Notes under the pieces: generated by a model
Seen by the model: the letters and a program-made list of their open reading frames with translations, nothing else
Told to the model about the DNA's origin: nothing
The model's database searches: none
From: Paractinoplanes ovalisporus
Lineage (GTDB): Bacteria; Actinomycetota; Actinomycetes; Mycobacteriales; Micromonosporaceae
Assembly: GCF_016834655.1 (NCBI RefSeq)
Contig: NZ_JAENHP010000002.1
Span: 248,001 to 312,000 of the forward strand
Length of the DNA stretch: 64,000 nt
Direction of reading: 5' to 3'
Position numbers and translations under genes: made by a program
Part shown: positions 8,476 through 18,469 of the stretch, piece after piece
How the letters are laid out: the number at the start of each line of letters is the position of its first letter
Position numbering within the stretch: the stretch's first letter is position 1

Positions 8476-9426
8476 GTGGATTTTTCCGGTCTGATCGATA
8501 ATTTCGGGCCGCTCACCGTCACGGGTCTGGCCCAGGGCGCGATCATCGCGTTGTTCGCCCTGGGATACACGCTGGTCTACGGTGTGCTGCGGCTCATCAA
8601 CTTCGCGCACTCCGAGGTCTTCCTCCTCGGCACGTACGCTTGTCTCTTCGCCTGGGGCCTGTTCGGCCTCGATCAGAACTCGGCCACCCCCGCGGTCGGT
8701 CCGATGCTGCTCTACATGGTCGTCGGCCTGATCGCCGCGATCGTCGTCTCGGGCGCAGCGGCCCTGACCGTCGAGTTCGTCGCCTACCGGCCGCTGCGCC
8801 GGCGCAACGCCCCGCCGCTGGCCTTCCTGATCACCGCCATCGGCGCCTCGCTGTTCATCTCCGAGGTCGCCGGCGTGCTGACGCACCGGAACCAGACCGG
8901 CGTGCCGCCGATCATCCAGGCGCGCCCGGTGTTCACCATCGGTGACACCACGGTCACGAACCTGCAGCTCCTCATCATCGTGCTGGCGCTGGTGATGATG
9001 TTCGTGCTGGATCGTTTCATCAACGGCTCGCGTCTGGGTCGTGGTGTCCGCGCCGTGGCGCAGAACCCGGACAGCGCGGCGCTCATGGGCGTCAACAAGT
9101 CCCGCGTCATCGCCCTGGTCTTCCTCCTGGGTGGTCTGATGGCGGGTATCGCGGCGGTCATGTACGACCTCAAGATCGGTGTGACGCGCTACGACGCGGG
9201 CTTCCTGCTCGGCATCGACGCGTTCACGGCCGCCGTTCTGGGCGGTATCGGCAACCTGCGCGGCGCCCTGCTGGGCGGCCTGCTGCTGGGTGTGCTGCAG
9301 AACTACGCGGCGGGCCTGTTCGGTTCGCAGTGGCTGCACGCGGCGTCGTTCGTGCTGCTCGTGGTCATCCTGCTGTTCCGTCCGACCGGCTTGCTGGGTG
9401 AGTCGCTGGGAAGGGCAAGAGCATGA
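8476..9426 (+). CDS. livH: Branched-chain-type amino acid ABC transporter permease LivH
   Basis: 316 residues, GTG start. Hydrophobic throughout, with the LivH signature near the N-terminus (ALGYTLVYGVLRLINFAHSEVF) and the cytoplasmic loop RAVAQNPDSAALMGVNKSRV that contacts the ATPase. About eight membrane segments are expected. It forms the import channel with LivM. Its stop overlaps the livM start (ATGA), so translation is coupled. The gene is a little longer at the N-terminus than the shortest homologues but otherwise ordinary. Confidence 0.93.
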   Translation: MDFSGLIDNFGPLTVTGLAQGAIIALFALGYTLVYGVLRLINFAHSEVFLLGTYACLFAWGLFGLDQNSATPAVGPMLLYMVVGLIAAIVVSGAAALTVEFVAYRPLRRRNAPPLAFLITAIGASLFISEVAGVLTHRNQTGVPPIIQARPVFTIGDTTVTNLQLLIIVLALVMMFVLDRFINGSRLGRGVRAVAQNPDSAALMGVNKSRVIALVFLLGGLMAGIAAVMYDLKIGVTRYDAGFLLGIDAFTAAVLGGIGNLRGALLGGLLLGVLQNYAAGLFGSQWLHAASFVLLVVILLFRPTGLLGESLGRARA

Positions 9427-10529
9427 GCGAGAAGGCGTCTTTCCGCTCGAACGGCGGTGTGCGGGGCTGGCTCGGCCGGCAGCCCGTCTGGGTTCGCTGG
9501 CTGGTGATCCTGGTCGCGGCGGTGGCGGCGTACATGTTGCCGTACATCGGCGACGTGCCGGTGATCGGACCGCAGATCGTCACCGAGGGCATCGACTGGC
9601 CGTCGGCGCTGTTCAACATGAGCTACTACGTGTTGCTGGCGCTCGGCCTGAACGTGGTGGTCGGTTACGCCGGCCTGCTCGACCTGGGTTACGTCGGCTT
9701 CTTCGCCGTCGGCGCCTACGGCACGGCCCTGCTGACCTCGCCCGACTCGATCCTCTATGAGGACACGGGCTGGAAGTGGCTGATGGCGGTGCCGGCGGCA
9801 CTGATCCTCACCATGATCGCCGGGGTCATCCTGGGCTGGCCGACGCTGCGGTTGCGCGGTGACTACCTGGCCATCGTGACGCTGGGCTTCGCCGAGATCA
9901 TCCGCATCGTGGCGACCAGCACCGACGTGCTGCGCGGTGACCGCGGTTTCGCGAGCATCCCGCACCCGCCCGGCAGCTGGGGCGGCGAGCCGATCTTCGG
10001 CGTGACCGACGCGATCCCGTACTTCTGGCTCGGCCTGACCGTCATCATCCTGGTCATCCTGGGTGTGCGGAACCTCGACCGCAGCCGGGTCGGCCGCTCG
10101 TGGCTGGCCATCCGTGAGGACGAAGAGGCCGCCGAGGTCATGGGCGTGCGCACGTTCAAGTACAAGCTGTGGGCGTTCGCCATCGGCGCGTTCATCGGTG
10201 GTCTGGGCGGCGTGCTGTTCGCCGGCGAGCAGAGCTTCATCAACTCGCAGACGTTCGTGCTCCAGTTCTCGATCCTGGTGCTGGCGGGTGTGGTCATGGG
10301 TGGTTCCGGCAACATGGCCGGCGCGATCCTGGGTGGCGTGCTGATCTCGTACATTCCCGACCGCCTGCGGGGCCTGTCGGTGGGCGACACTGACCTGTAC
10401 GAGTACCGCTTCGCGCTGTTCGGCGCCGTGATCATCATCATCATGGTGCTGCGGCCCCAGGGTCTGATCCCGAGCCGCCGCCGCGCGATGGAGCTCAAGG
10501 ACCGGGAGAAGGAGGTGGCTCCCCAGTGA
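9423..10529 (+). CDS. livM: Branched-chain-type amino acid ABC transporter permease LivM
   Basis: 368 residues. The LivM signature [20 protein letters not shown], the [17 protein letters not shown] segment and the ATPase-contact loop [17 protein letters not shown] are clear. An N-terminal extension of about 20 polar residues precedes the first membrane span. It overlaps livH at its start and livG at its end by 4 nt each, so the four membrane and ATPase genes are tightly coupled. Confidence 0.93.
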   Translation: MSEKASFRSNGGVRGWLGRQPVWVRWLVILVAAVAAYMLPYIGDVPVIGPQIVTEGIDWPSALFNMSYYVLLALGLNVVVGYAGLLDLGYVGFFAVGAYGTALLTSPDSILYEDTGWKWLMAVPAALILTMIAGVILGWPTLRLRGDYLAIVTLGFAEIIRIVATSTDVLRGDRGFASIPHPPGSWGGEPIFGVTDAIPYFWLGLTVIILVILGVRNLDRSRVGRSWLAIREDEEAAEVMGVRTFKYKLWAFAIGAFIGGLGGVLFAGEQSFINSQTFVLQFSILVLAGVVMGGSGNMAGAILGGVLISYIPDRLRGLSVGDTDLYEYRFALFGAVIIIIMVLRPQGLIPSRRRAMELKDREKEVAPQ

Positions 10530-11419
10530 GCGAGCCGCACAAGGAGACTCCGGAGGAGCTCGACCGCGAAAATGCGCGTCCCGTGGCTGACCCCGCTCCC
10601 ACAGGTGGTCCGCAGGCCGAGCCCACCCCTTCGCCCGTACGGGATGAGGGTGTGCTCCTGGAAGTCGACCACGTGACGCTGCGCTTCGGCGGTGTCGTCG
10701 CGCTCAACGACGTCAGCTTCTCGCTGCGCAAGGGTGAGATCTTCGGGCTGATCGGGCCGAACGGCGCCGGCAAGACGACCTGCTTCAATGCGATGACGGG
10801 TGTCTACCGGCCGACCGAGGGCCAGATCCGCTTCCAGGGCGAGTCGATCGTCGGCAAGAAGAAGCACCAGATCACCCGGGGCGGCATCGCGCGTACGTTC
10901 CAGAACGTGCGGTTGTTCCCGGAGATGACGGCGCTGGAGAACGTCATGGTGGGCGCGGACGCGCACCACAAGACGAGCGTGATCAGCGCGCTGTTCCGCC
11001 TGCCCCGGTTCTGGCGCGAGGAGAAGTCGGGCCGGGCCCGCTCCCTCGAGCTGCTGCGCTTCGTCGGCATCGCGCACCGTGCGGGCGACGTGAGCCGTAA
11101 CCTCTCGTACGGTGAGCAGCGCCGCCTGGAGATCGCCCGGGCCCTGGCCACCAATCCCACCCTGCTCTGCCTGGACGAGCCGGCCGCCGGCTTCAACCCG
11201 GCCGAGAAGGAGGATCTGCTCCAGCTCATCCGCAAGATCCGTGACACCGGGGTGACGGTGCTGCTGATCGAGCACGACATGCGCCTGGTCATGGGCGTCA
11301 CCGACCGGATCGTCGTGCTGGAGTTCGGCAAGAAGATCGCCGAGGGAACGCCCGCCGAGGTGCGGGACAACCCGTCTGTCATCGCCGCCTATCTGGGGGT
11401 GCCCACCGATGCTGCTTGA
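10526..11419 (+). CDS. livG: Branched-chain-type amino acid ABC transporter ATP-binding protein LivG
   Basis: 297 residues. Walker [10 protein letters not shown], the Q-loop region [13 protein letters not shown], signature [14 protein letters not shown] and Walker [11 protein letters not shown] are intact, and the C-terminal LivG extension ends with VIAAYLG. An extra N-terminal stretch of about 40 residues, rich in Pro, Glu and Thr and probably disordered, precedes the ABC domain; most LivG proteins lack it. The start GTG overlaps livM, and the 3' end overlaps livF by 11 nt. Confidence 0.93.
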   Translation: MSEPHKETPEELDRENARPVADPAPTGGPQAEPTPSPVRDEGVLLEVDHVTLRFGGVVALNDVSFSLRKGEIFGLIGPNGAGKTTCFNAMTGVYRPTEGQIRFQGESIVGKKKHQITRGGIARTFQNVRLFPEMTALENVMVGADAHHKTSVISALFRLPRFWREEKSGRARSLELLRFVGIAHRAGDVSRNLSYGEQRRLEIARALATNPTLLCLDEPAAGFNPAEKEDLLQLIRKIRDTGVTVLLIEHDMRLVMGVTDRIVVLEFGKKIAEGTPAEVRDNPSVIAAYLGVPTDAA

Positions 11420-12119
11420 GATCGACAACGTGACGCTGGCGTACGGGCGCATCCAGGCTCTGCACGGCATCAGCCTCACCGTCGGCGAGGGCGAGGTCGT
11501 GGCGCTGATCGGCGCGAACGGCGCCGGCAAGTCGACCACCATGCGCGCCATCTCCGGTCTGCGGCCGGTGTCCCAGGGCACGATCAGGTTCGACGGCGAG
11601 GACATCACCAAGCTGCGCGCCGACCTGCGGGTGATCCGCGGTGTCTCGCAGTCGCCCGAGGGCCGGGGCATCTTCCCGGGCATGACGGTGCGCGAGAACC
11701 TCGAGATGGGCGCCTACACCCGCAAGGTCCGCTCCGAGATCGACGAGGACCTGCAGCGTGCGTTCACCCTCTTCCCGCGGCTCAAGGAGCGCGAGAAGCA
11801 GGCCGGGGGCACCCTCTCGGGCGGTGAGCAGCAGATGCTGGCGGTGGGCCGGGCGCTCATGAGCCGGCCCAAGCTGCTGCTGCTCGACGAGCCGTCCATG
11901 GGTCTGGCCCCGATGCTGATCCAGCAGATCTTCGACATCATCGTCGAGATCAACCAGCAGGGAACGACCGTGCTGCTGGTGGAACAGAACGCTCAACAGG
12001 CCCTGTCCCGGGCGCACCGCGCGTACGTTCTGGAGACCGGGCGGATCGTCAAGGAAGGCACCGGCGCCGACCTCCTGAACGATCCCGCGGTCAAGGACGC
12101 CTACCTGGGCGTCGCGTAA
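11409..12119 (+). CDS. livF: Branched-chain-type amino acid ABC transporter ATP-binding protein LivF
   Basis: 236 residues, standard LivF length. Walker A GANGAGKSTT, signature LSGGEQQMLAVGRAL, Walker B LLLLDEPSMGLAP and the C-terminal HRAYVLETGRIVKEG are all present. It forms the heterodimeric motor with LivG. The next gene, for a second binding protein, starts 29 nt after its stop with no terminator between them, so one transcript may carry both transporters. Confidence 0.94.
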   Translation: MLLEIDNVTLAYGRIQALHGISLTVGEGEVVALIGANGAGKSTTMRAISGLRPVSQGTIRFDGEDITKLRADLRVIRGVSQSPEGRGIFPGMTVRENLEMGAYTRKVRSEIDEDLQRAFTLFPRLKEREKQAGGTLSGGEQQMLAVGRALMSRPKLLLLDEPSMGLAPMLIQQIFDIIVEINQQGTTVLLVEQNAQQALSRAHRAYVLETGRIVKEGTGADLLNDPAVKDAYLGVA

Positions 12120-12148
12120 ACCGGAATTTTCTTCCTGAGGGAGTCATC

Positions 12149-13054
12149 ATGTTCCGCACCACCCCCGGCCGCCGGGCGATCCTCGGCCTGGCCGCCGCGG
12201 CGGCGCTGACGTTGTCGTTGACCGCCTGCGGCTCGGAGTCGGAGGACCCGGGCACGGGTTCCGGCCCCGCGCCCAGCGCGTCCGCCGACACCGCCCTCGC
12301 CGACAAGGTCCCGGCCGACATCAAGGCCGCGGGCAAGCTGACGATCGGCACCGACTCGTCGTACGCGCCGAGTGAGTTCCTCGACACCGACGGCAAGACC
12401 GTCGTCGGCTTCGACGTCGACCTGTTCAACGCGGTGGCGCAGAAGCTCAACCTGACCACCGAGTGGACGTCGGCCACGTTCGACAGCATCATCCCGGGCG
12501 TGACCAGCAAGAAGTATGCGGTCGGGGTCTCCTCCTTCACGATCAACGCGGACCGGATGAAGGAGGTCAACATGGTCTCCTACTTCTCGGCGGGCACCCA
12601 GTGGGCCGCCAAGACCGGCGCGACGATCAACCCGGACGACGTCTGCGGCAAGAAGATCGCCGTGCAGACCGCGACCGTGCAGGTGGACGACCTGAACGCG
12701 CGCTCCAAGAAGTGCACCGACGCCGGCAAGGCCAAGATCACGATCGACCAGTACCAGAAGCAGTCGGACGCGACCAACGCCGTCAACACCGGCAAGGACG
12801 AGGCCATGCTGGCCGACTCGCCCGTGGTGGCGTACGCGGTGAAGCAGACCAGCGGCTCGCTCGCGCTGGTCGGCGACATCTACGACTCGGCCCCGTACGG
12901 CTATGCGGTCGCCAAGGACCAGACCGAGTTCGCGAACGTCCTCGGCGAGGCGGTGCAGGCCCTGATCGCCGACGGCACCTACAAGCAGATCCTCGACAAG
13001 TGGGGCGTCACCGCCGGCGCGATCACCACGCCCGAAGTGAACCCGTCGGTCTGA
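12149..13054 (+). CDS. Polar-amino-acid-type ABC transporter substrate-binding lipoprotein
   Basis: 301 residues. A lipoprotein signal peptide ends in LSLTAC (Cys27). The mature protein is a family 3 solute-binding fold: LTIGTDSSYAPSEFLD, then GFDVDLFNAVAQKL, then SFTINADRMKEVNMV. Such proteins bind polar amino acids such as glutamine, glutamate, cystine or arginine; the substrate is not decidable from the sequence. GAGGGAG lies before the ATG. It is followed directly by its permease and ATPase genes. Confidence 0.92.
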   Translation: MFRTTPGRRAILGLAAAAALTLSLTACGSESEDPGTGSGPAPSASADTALADKVPADIKAAGKLTIGTDSSYAPSEFLDTDGKTVVGFDVDLFNAVAQKLNLTTEWTSATFDSIIPGVTSKKYAVGVSSFTINADRMKEVNMVSYFSAGTQWAAKTGATINPDDVCGKKIAVQTATVQVDDLNARSKKCTDAGKAKITIDQYQKQSDATNAVNTGKDEAMLADSPVVAYAVKQTSGSLALVGDIYDSAPYGYAVAKDQTEFANVLGEAVQALIADGTYKQILDKWGVTAGAITTPEVNPSV

Positions 13055-13061
13055 CCCTCGC

Positions 13062-14060
13062 ATGAGCGACGACACGACAACCGAACGGGCACGGCCTGAA
13101 GCGATCAAGGCCGTGCCCGTGCGGCACCCCGGCCGGTGGATAGCCCTGGCCGTCATCGCGGTGCTGGCCGCGATGTTCCTGCACCTGCTTCTCACCAACG
13201 ACCGGTTCCGCTGGTCGTTCATCTTCCTGGAGTACCAGGAAGGCAAGCGCGGTGTGATGTTCACCGAGCCGGTCCTCGAGGGCCTGCGCGGAACGATCAT
13301 GCTGACCATCTCGTCGATGGCGATCGGCATCGCGCTCGGCATCGTCATCGCGATCATGCGGTTGTCGCCGAACAAGATCCTGTCGTCGGTCGCGTTCCTC
13401 TACACCTGGTTCTTCCGGGCCGTCCCCCGGCTCGTGCTCGCGCTGCTCTTCGGCAACCTGAACATCCTGTGGGAGCGCATCGGCTTCGGCCTGCCGTTCG
13501 GCACCCAGATCGGCAAGCTGTTCGGCCTCGACAACTTCGACGGGCAGTTCTACAGCATCAAGGCCAGCGACCTGATCGCCGGCTTCGTCGCCGGCATGCT
13601 GGCGCTGGCGCTCTCCGAGGCCGCCTACATGGCCGAGATCGTGCGGGCCGGCATCCAGTCGATCGACACCGGCCAGGCCGAGGCCGCGGTCGCGCTCGGC
13701 ATGTCCCGCGGGCAGGTGCTGCGCCGCATCGTCCTGCCCCAGGCCATGCGGGTGATCGTGCCGCCCACCGGCAACGAGATCATCGCGATGGTCAAGGACA
13801 CCTCGCTGGTGGCCTACGTGCCGGTCACCTTCGAGCTGTGGTTCCAGCTCACCCAGGTCTCCGCGCGTACCTTCGTCGTGCTGCCGGTGATCGTCGCGGC
13901 CCTGATCTGGTACCTGATCCTGTGCACCGTGCTGATGATCGCCCAGTACTTCGTGGAGCGGCACTTCAGCAAGGGCTACGGCGCCACGGCCAAGGCGAAA
14001 CAGCGGCTGCGCGACATCCAGGTCGAGCAGGGCGGACGGATCACCGGGGAGGTGCCATGA
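13062..14060 (+). CDS. Polar-amino-acid-type ABC transporter permease
   Basis: 332 residues, longer than the roughly 220-residue minimal family members because of a polar N-terminal part and a large loop between the early membrane spans (around [19 protein letters not shown]). The hallmark EAA loop is clear ([20 protein letters not shown], then [17 protein letters not shown]). The gene starts 7 nt after the binding-protein stop, and its stop overlaps the ATPase start (ATGA). A single permease is present, so it probably works as a homodimer. Confidence 0.9.
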   Translation: MSDDTTTERARPEAIKAVPVRHPGRWIALAVIAVLAAMFLHLLLTNDRFRWSFIFLEYQEGKRGVMFTEPVLEGLRGTIMLTISSMAIGIALGIVIAIMRLSPNKILSSVAFLYTWFFRAVPRLVLALLFGNLNILWERIGFGLPFGTQIGKLFGLDNFDGQFYSIKASDLIAGFVAGMLALALSEAAYMAEIVRAGIQSIDTGQAEAAVALGMSRGQVLRRIVLPQAMRVIVPPTGNEIIAMVKDTSLVAYVPVTFELWFQLTQVSARTFVVLPVIVAALIWYLILCTVLMIAQYFVERHFSKGYGATAKAKQRLRDIQVEQGGRITGEVP

Positions 14061-14821
14061 CCGGCGAAATGGTGCGCGCCGACAACGTGCACAAGTCGTT
14101 CGGCTCCCTCGAGGTGCTCAAGGGCATCGACCTCGTGGTCAAGCCGGGTGAGGTGTGCTGCGTGCTCGGCCCGTCGGGCTCCGGCAAGTCGACGTTCCTG
14201 CGCTGCATCAACCACCTCGAGAAGATCAACGCTGGTCGGATCTTCGTCGACGGCGAGCTGGTCGGCTACCGCGAACGTGGCGGCAAGCTGCACGAGATGG
14301 GCGAGAAGGACGTCGCCAAGCAACGCCGCTCGATCGGCATGGTCTTCCAGCGGTTCAACCTGTTCCCGCACATGACGGTGCTCGACAACGTCATGGAGGC
14401 GCCCTGCCGGGTCAAGCGGGAGAGCAAGGCCGAGGTCCGTGACCGGGCCGTCGGCCTGCTCGAACGGGTGGGTCTGGGCAGCAAGGTCGGCAACTACCCG
14501 GGGCAGCTCTCCGGCGGCCAGCAGCAGCGGGTCGCCATCGCCCGGGCCCTGGCCATGCGGCCCAAGCTGATGCTGTTCGACGAGCCGACCAGCGCGCTCG
14601 ACCCCGAGCTGGTGGGCGAGGTCCTCGACACGATGAAGGACCTGGCCGCCGACGGCATGACCATGGTCGTGGTGACCCACGAGATCGGCTTCGCCCGCGA
14701 GGTGGGCGACAACCTGATCTTCATGGACGGCGGCGTCGTGGTCGAACAGGGGCCGCCGCGCGACGTCATCACGAACCCGCAGCATGAGCGAACCAGGGCA
14801 TTCCTCAGCAAGGTGCTCTAA
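14057..14821 (+). CDS. Polar-amino-acid-type ABC transporter ATP-binding protein
   Basis: 254 residues, the usual GlnQ/GluA size, from the ATG overlapping the permease stop. Walker [11 protein letters not shown]-loop [17 protein letters not shown], signature [15 protein letters not shown], Walker [15 protein letters not shown] and switch His in VVTHEIGFA are intact. It powers import by the preceding permease. Last gene of the eight-gene transporter run; a short GGTCCG/CGGACC hairpin follows at 14833-14853 before polA. Confidence 0.95.
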   Translation: MTGEMVRADNVHKSFGSLEVLKGIDLVVKPGEVCCVLGPSGSGKSTFLRCINHLEKINAGRIFVDGELVGYRERGGKLHEMGEKDVAKQRRSIGMVFQRFNLFPHMTVLDNVMEAPCRVKRESKAEVRDRAVGLLERVGLGSKVGNYPGQLSGGQQQRVAIARALAMRPKLMLFDEPTSALDPELVGEVLDTMKDLAADGMTMVVVTHEIGFAREVGDNLIFMDGGVVVEQGPPRDVITNPQHERTRAFLSKVL

Positions 14822-14860
14822 CCAGGCGGGGCGGTCCGGCTTTGTGTCGGACCCCCCGAC

Positions 14861-14866
14861 TAGAGT
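14861..14866 (+). promoter_or_regulatory. -10 box of polA, near-leaderless
   Basis: TAGAGT ends 8 nt before the GTG chosen for polA, so transcription would begin within about two nucleotides of the start codon. No ribosome site is present, which fits a leaderless mRNA. Confidence 0.5.
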
Positions 14867-14874
14867 TCACCGAC

Positions 14875-17574
14875 GTGAGCGACGACGCCCAGACTCCCCG
14901 ATTGCTGCTGCTCGACGGCCACTCCTTGGCCTACCGCGCGTTCCACGCGCTGCCCAAGGACAACTTCAGCACGCAGACCGGTCAGCACACGAATGCCGTC
15001 TTCGGCTTCACCTCGATGTTGATCAACATGCTGCGCGACGAGAAGCCCACGCACATCGTGGTCGCGTTCGACGTCTCCCGCGTCTCCTTCCGCACCGAGA
15101 AATACCCGGAGTACAAGGCCGGCCGCTCGGCGACGCCGCCCGAGTTCCAGGGCCAGGTCAGCCTGGTCAAGGAGATCCTCGACGCGCTCCGCATCACCTA
15201 TGTCGAGAAGCCCGGCTTCGAGGCCGACGACGTCATCGCCACCCTGGCCACCCAGGGCCGCGAGGCCGGCATGGAGGTGCTGATCTCCTCCGGCGACCGC
15301 GACGCCCTGCAGCTGGTCGACGAGCACACCACCGTCCTCTACCCGAGCCGCGGCGTCTCCGAGGTCTGGCGGATGACCCCGGCGCTGGTCGAGGAGAAGC
15401 AGCTCGTCCCGCCCCATCTCTACCGTGACAAGGCCGCCCTGGTCGGCGAGACCAGCGACAACCTGATCGGCGTGCCCGGCGTCGGCCCCAAGACGGCGGC
15501 CAAGTGGATCACCGAATACGGCGGCATCGAGGGCGTCGTCGCCAACGCCGACAAGGTCAAGGGCAAGGCCGGCGACAACCTGCGGGCCAACCTGTCGTCG
15601 GTGATGCTCAACTACGAGCTCAACGCCCTGCGCAAAGACCTCGAGCTTCCCGTACGCCCCGAGGACGTGCGCTGGCACGGCTGGGATCGCGAAGCCGTCC
15701 ACCAGGTGTTCGACGCGCTCGAGTTCCGGGTGCTGCGCGAGCGGCTCTATTCGTACCTAGACGCCGTCGAGCCCGAGGCCGAGTCCGGCTTCGACCTCGA
15801 AGGTCAGGTGCTCGGCGCCGGTCAGGTCGCGGGGTGGCTGACCGAGCACGCCGCCGCGGCCCCGGTCGGCGTCGCCGTCACCGGCAGCTTCGGCCGTGGC
15901 ACGGGCGCGCTCACCGGTGTCGCGGTGGCCACCGGCGACGGTCCGGCCGCCTGGTTCGACCCCACGGCCCTCGACGAGGCCGACGAGCGGGCGGTGGCCG
16001 GGTGGCTGGCCGACGCCGGGCGGCCCAAGGTGCTGCACGACGCGAAGCCGGCCACGCTGGCGATGCGGGCCCACGGCTGGGCTCTGGCCGGCGTCCGTGT
16101 CGACACCGCCCTGGCGGCCTATCTGGCCAAGCCCGACCAGCGGGCCTACGACCTGACCGACCTCGCCCTGCGCTACCTCAAGCGCGAGCTACGCGTCGAG
16201 GAGCCCGAGACCGGCCAGCTCGACCTGCTCTCCGGCCTGGGCGGCGAGACCGACGGCGCCGCCGAGCAGAACGTGATGCTGCGCGCCCGGGCCACGCTCG
16301 ACCTGGCCGACGTGCTCACCGAGGAGCTGTCACGCGACGGCGGCGAGTCGCAGAAGCTGCTGATGGAGGTCGAGCAGCCGCTCTCCGAGGTGCTGGGCGA
16401 GATGGAACACCTGGGCATCGCCGCCGACACCGGATACCTCTCCGAGCTCGAGGCCCACTTCGCCGCCGAGGTGAAGTCGGCCCAGCAGGCGGCCCACGAG
16501 GTGGTCGGCCGCGAGTTCAACCTCGGCTCGCCCAAGCAGCTCCAGCAGATCCTGTTCGACGAGCGGGGCCTGCCCAAGACCAAGAAGATCAAGTCGGGCT
16601 ACACGACCGACGCCGACGCGCTGCAGAGCCTGTTCGCCCAGACCGGCGACCCGGTTCTGGAACACCTGCTGCGCCACCGCGACGTGGCCAAGCTCAAGTC
16701 CACGGTCGACGGCCTGCTCAAGTCGGTCTCCGACGACGGGCGCATCCACACCACGTTCAACCAGACCGTCGCCGCCACCGGCCGGCTCTCGTCGACCGAT
16801 CCCAACCTGCAGAACATCCCCATCCGCACGGAGGAGGGCCGCCGGATCCGGCGTGCGTTCGTCGTCGGCGAGGGCTTCGAGCAGCTGATGACCGCCGACT
16901 ACAGCCAGATCGAGATGCGCATCATGGCGCACCTGTCCGGCGACGAGGCGCTGATCGCGGCGTTCAACTCGGCGTTCGACTTCCACGCGGCCACCGCCTC
17001 GTCGGTCTTCCACGTGCCGGTCGAAGAGGTCGTCCCCGACCAGCGCCGCAAGATCAAGGCGATGAACTACGGCCTGGCGTACGGCCTGAGCGCGTTCGGC
17101 CTGTCCAACCAGCTGAACATCCCGACCGAAGAGGCCCGGGGGCTGATGGACGAATACTTCGAGCGCTTCGGGGGCGTCCGCGACTACCTGCAGGCCGTCG
17201 TGCGGCGGGCCGTGCAGGACGGCTACACCGCCACGATCCTGGGCCGCCGGCGCTACCTGCCCGACCTCTCCAGCGACAACCGCCAGCGCCGCGAGATGGC
17301 CGAACGCATGGCCCTCAACGCCCCCATCCAGGGCTCAGCGGCCGACATCATCAAGATCGCGATGCTGCGGGTCGACAAGGCTCTGAAGGAAGCCGGCCTC
17401 AAGTCCCGCATGCTGCTGCAGGTCCACGACGAGTTGGTCTTCGACGTGGCCCCCGGCGAGCGCGAGCCCCTCGAGGCCTTGGTGCGCCGCGAGATGGGCG
17501 AGGCTTACCCGCTGTCGGTGCCGCTGGAGGTCTCGGTGGGCCACGGCCAGGACTGGAACGGCGCCGACCACTAG
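14875..17574 (+). CDS. polA: DNA polymerase I
   Basis: 899 residues from the GTG at 14875 (the frame is open further upstream but conservation begins here). The 5' nuclease domain covers about residues 1-290 (LLLDGHSLAYRAFHALP, SSGDRDALQL, GVPGVGPKTA). The central proofreading domain (about 310-500) has lost the DxE exonuclease motif, as in other actinobacterial Pol I enzymes. The polymerase domain (about 520-899) carries motif A DYSQIEMR, motif B KIKAMNYGLAYGLSAFG and motif C VHDEL. It fills gaps after excision repair and removes primers; uvrA, uvrB and uvrC lie in the same window. Confidence 0.97.
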   Translation: MSDDAQTPRLLLLDGHSLAYRAFHALPKDNFSTQTGQHTNAVFGFTSMLINMLRDEKPTHIVVAFDVSRVSFRTEKYPEYKAGRSATPPEFQGQVSLVKEILDALRITYVEKPGFEADDVIATLATQGREAGMEVLISSGDRDALQLVDEHTTVLYPSRGVSEVWRMTPALVEEKQLVPPHLYRDKAALVGETSDNLIGVPGVGPKTAAKWITEYGGIEGVVANADKVKGKAGDNLRANLSSVMLNYELNALRKDLELPVRPEDVRWHGWDREAVHQVFDALEFRVLRERLYSYLDAVEPEAESGFDLEGQVLGAGQVAGWLTEHAAAAPVGVAVTGSFGRGTGALTGVAVATGDGPAAWFDPTALDEADERAVAGWLADAGRPKVLHDAKPATLAMRAHGWALAGVRVDTALAAYLAKPDQRAYDLTDLALRYLKRELRVEEPETGQLDLLSGLGGETDGAAEQNVMLRARATLDLADVLTEELSRDGGESQKLLMEVEQPLSEVLGEMEHLGIAADTGYLSELEAHFAAEVKSAQQAAHEVVGREFNLGSPKQLQQILFDERGLPKTKKIKSGYTTDADALQSLFAQTGDPVLEHLLRHRDVAKLKSTVDGLLKSVSDDGRIHTTFNQTVAATGRLSSTDPNLQNIPIRTEEGRRIRRAFVVGEGFEQLMTADYSQIEMRIMAHLSGDEALIAAFNSAFDFHAATASSVFHVPVEEVVPDQRRKIKAMNYGLAYGLSAFGLSNQLNIPTEEARGLMDEYFERFGGVRDYLQAVVRRAVQDGYTATILGRRRYLPDLSSDNRQRREMAERMALNAPIQGSAADIIKIAMLRVDKALKEAGLKSRMLLQVHDELVFDVAPGEREPLEALVRREMGEAYPLSVPLEVSVGHGQDWNGADH

Positions 17575-17876
17575 CCGTATCCAGACCGCCGCGGCCAACG
17601 GGATCGGAGCGGCGGCCGGAACGCGGGCGACGGCGATCGCGAGCGGGATGACCAGCAGCAGGTAGGGGATCGGCCAGGTGGTGGACACCGGGCCGTCCCT
17701 CAGTGCGGCGTAGATGCCCCGCCCAGGGCGGCCAGGGCGATCGCGGCCATGGTTTGCACCAGGAGGAAAGCGGGCCCGGTGCGGGGTGCCGGGTCTGCCT
17801 CGGTGTCCGGTTCGCCGAAGCCCAGCCACATGCCGGTCACCTGGACGAGTTCCCGGATTCCCTGCCGCGCCCCCAT
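17575..17876 (-). pseudogene. Small two-span membrane protein gene, apparently frameshifted
   Basis: On the minus strand an ATG at 17876 opens a 58-residue frame (MGARQGIRELVQVTGMW...) that ends at 17700 just after a hydrophobic stretch LLVQTMAAIALAAL. A neighbouring minus frame continues the hydrophobic pattern at once (GIYAALRDG, then WPIPYLLLVIPLAIAVARV and PIPLAAAVWIRL) and runs up to the polA end. Joining the two across the GC-rich run near 17715-17725 gives one plausible protein of about 100 residues. It may be a true frameshift, a sequencing error, or two unrelated frames. Function is unknown. Confidence 0.4.
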
Positions 17877-18093
17877 GGCGGCATCCTAACGGGACAGCTC
17901 TGATTCGACAGTTCTCTATAAATTCGTGACCGATGTCATGGGAGATGCTGAGGGGCATCGATCAGAGTGACGACACGGCATCATTCCGCGTCACCGTGGG
18001 CTGGGCCGGAGGCGTACGCTCACCGCGGTCGTGCTGTCGCGGCCGCGGGGCTGCGTACGGTAATCGGCTCTGGACCGGGCCGTGGTTGCGGGG

Positions 18094-18103
18094 CTTTGCA
18101 AAG
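18094..18103. promoter_or_regulatory. Palindrome CTTTGCAAAG upstream of the ArsR-family gene
   Basis: Perfect 10-nt palindrome 24 nt before the ArsR-family start. ArsR proteins bind dyad sites near their own promoters, so it is a candidate operator. The sequence between the small membrane-protein start (17876) and here also has an AT-rich CTCTATAAATTC at about 17913-17924 that could be a promoter element. Evidence is positional only. Confidence 0.3.
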
Positions 18104-18127
18104 GTGTGGGCCATGGGGAGCCAGACG

Positions 18128-18463
18128 ATGGGTAATTCCGCCGGAGAGAGTGGGTCGCTCACCCGTGAGCCGCTCGACGCGGCGCGGGCTGATGCGTTCG
18201 CGCCGATGTTCAAGGCCCTGGGCGACCCGGTGCGCCTGCGGCTGCTGTCGATGATCGCCTCGGCCCGCGGCGGCGAGGTGTGTGTCTGTGACCTGACCGG
18301 CGAGTTCCATCTCACCGGCCCGACCATCTCGCACCACCTCAAGGTGCTGCGCGAGGCCGGCCTGGTCGACAGCGACCGCCGCGGCACCTGGGTCTACTAC
18401 CGCATGATCCCGGCGGCGCTGGCCGTCATGGGCACGCTGCTGGAGACCGGCATCCCCGTCTGA
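18128..18463 (+). CDS. ArsR/SmtB-family metalloregulator
   Basis: 111 residues from the ATG at 18128, which has GGGGAG 7 nt upstream; ATG 18113 and GTG 18104 are in-frame alternatives. It is a winged-helix repressor with MFKALGDPVRLRLLSMIA and the recognition helix region GPTISHHLKVLREAGLV. The metal-binding motif VCVCDL in helix 3 matches the Cys-Val-Cys arsenite/antimonite site of ArsR proteins. No arsenical pump, reductase or other metal gene is adjacent, so its target is probably elsewhere or only itself. Its stop is close to the convergent DUF3140 gene. Confidence 0.88.
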   Translation: MGNSAGESGSLTREPLDAARADAFAPMFKALGDPVRLRLLSMIASARGGEVCVCDLTGEFHLTGPTISHHLKVLREAGLVDSDRRGTWVYYRMIPAALAVMGTLLETGIPV

Positions 18464-18469
18464 GGGGCG

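Noticed and set aside
15780..16380. Loss of the 3'-5' exonuclease motif in Pol I as a novelty
   Set aside because: Degenerate proofreading domains are usual for actinobacterial Pol I.
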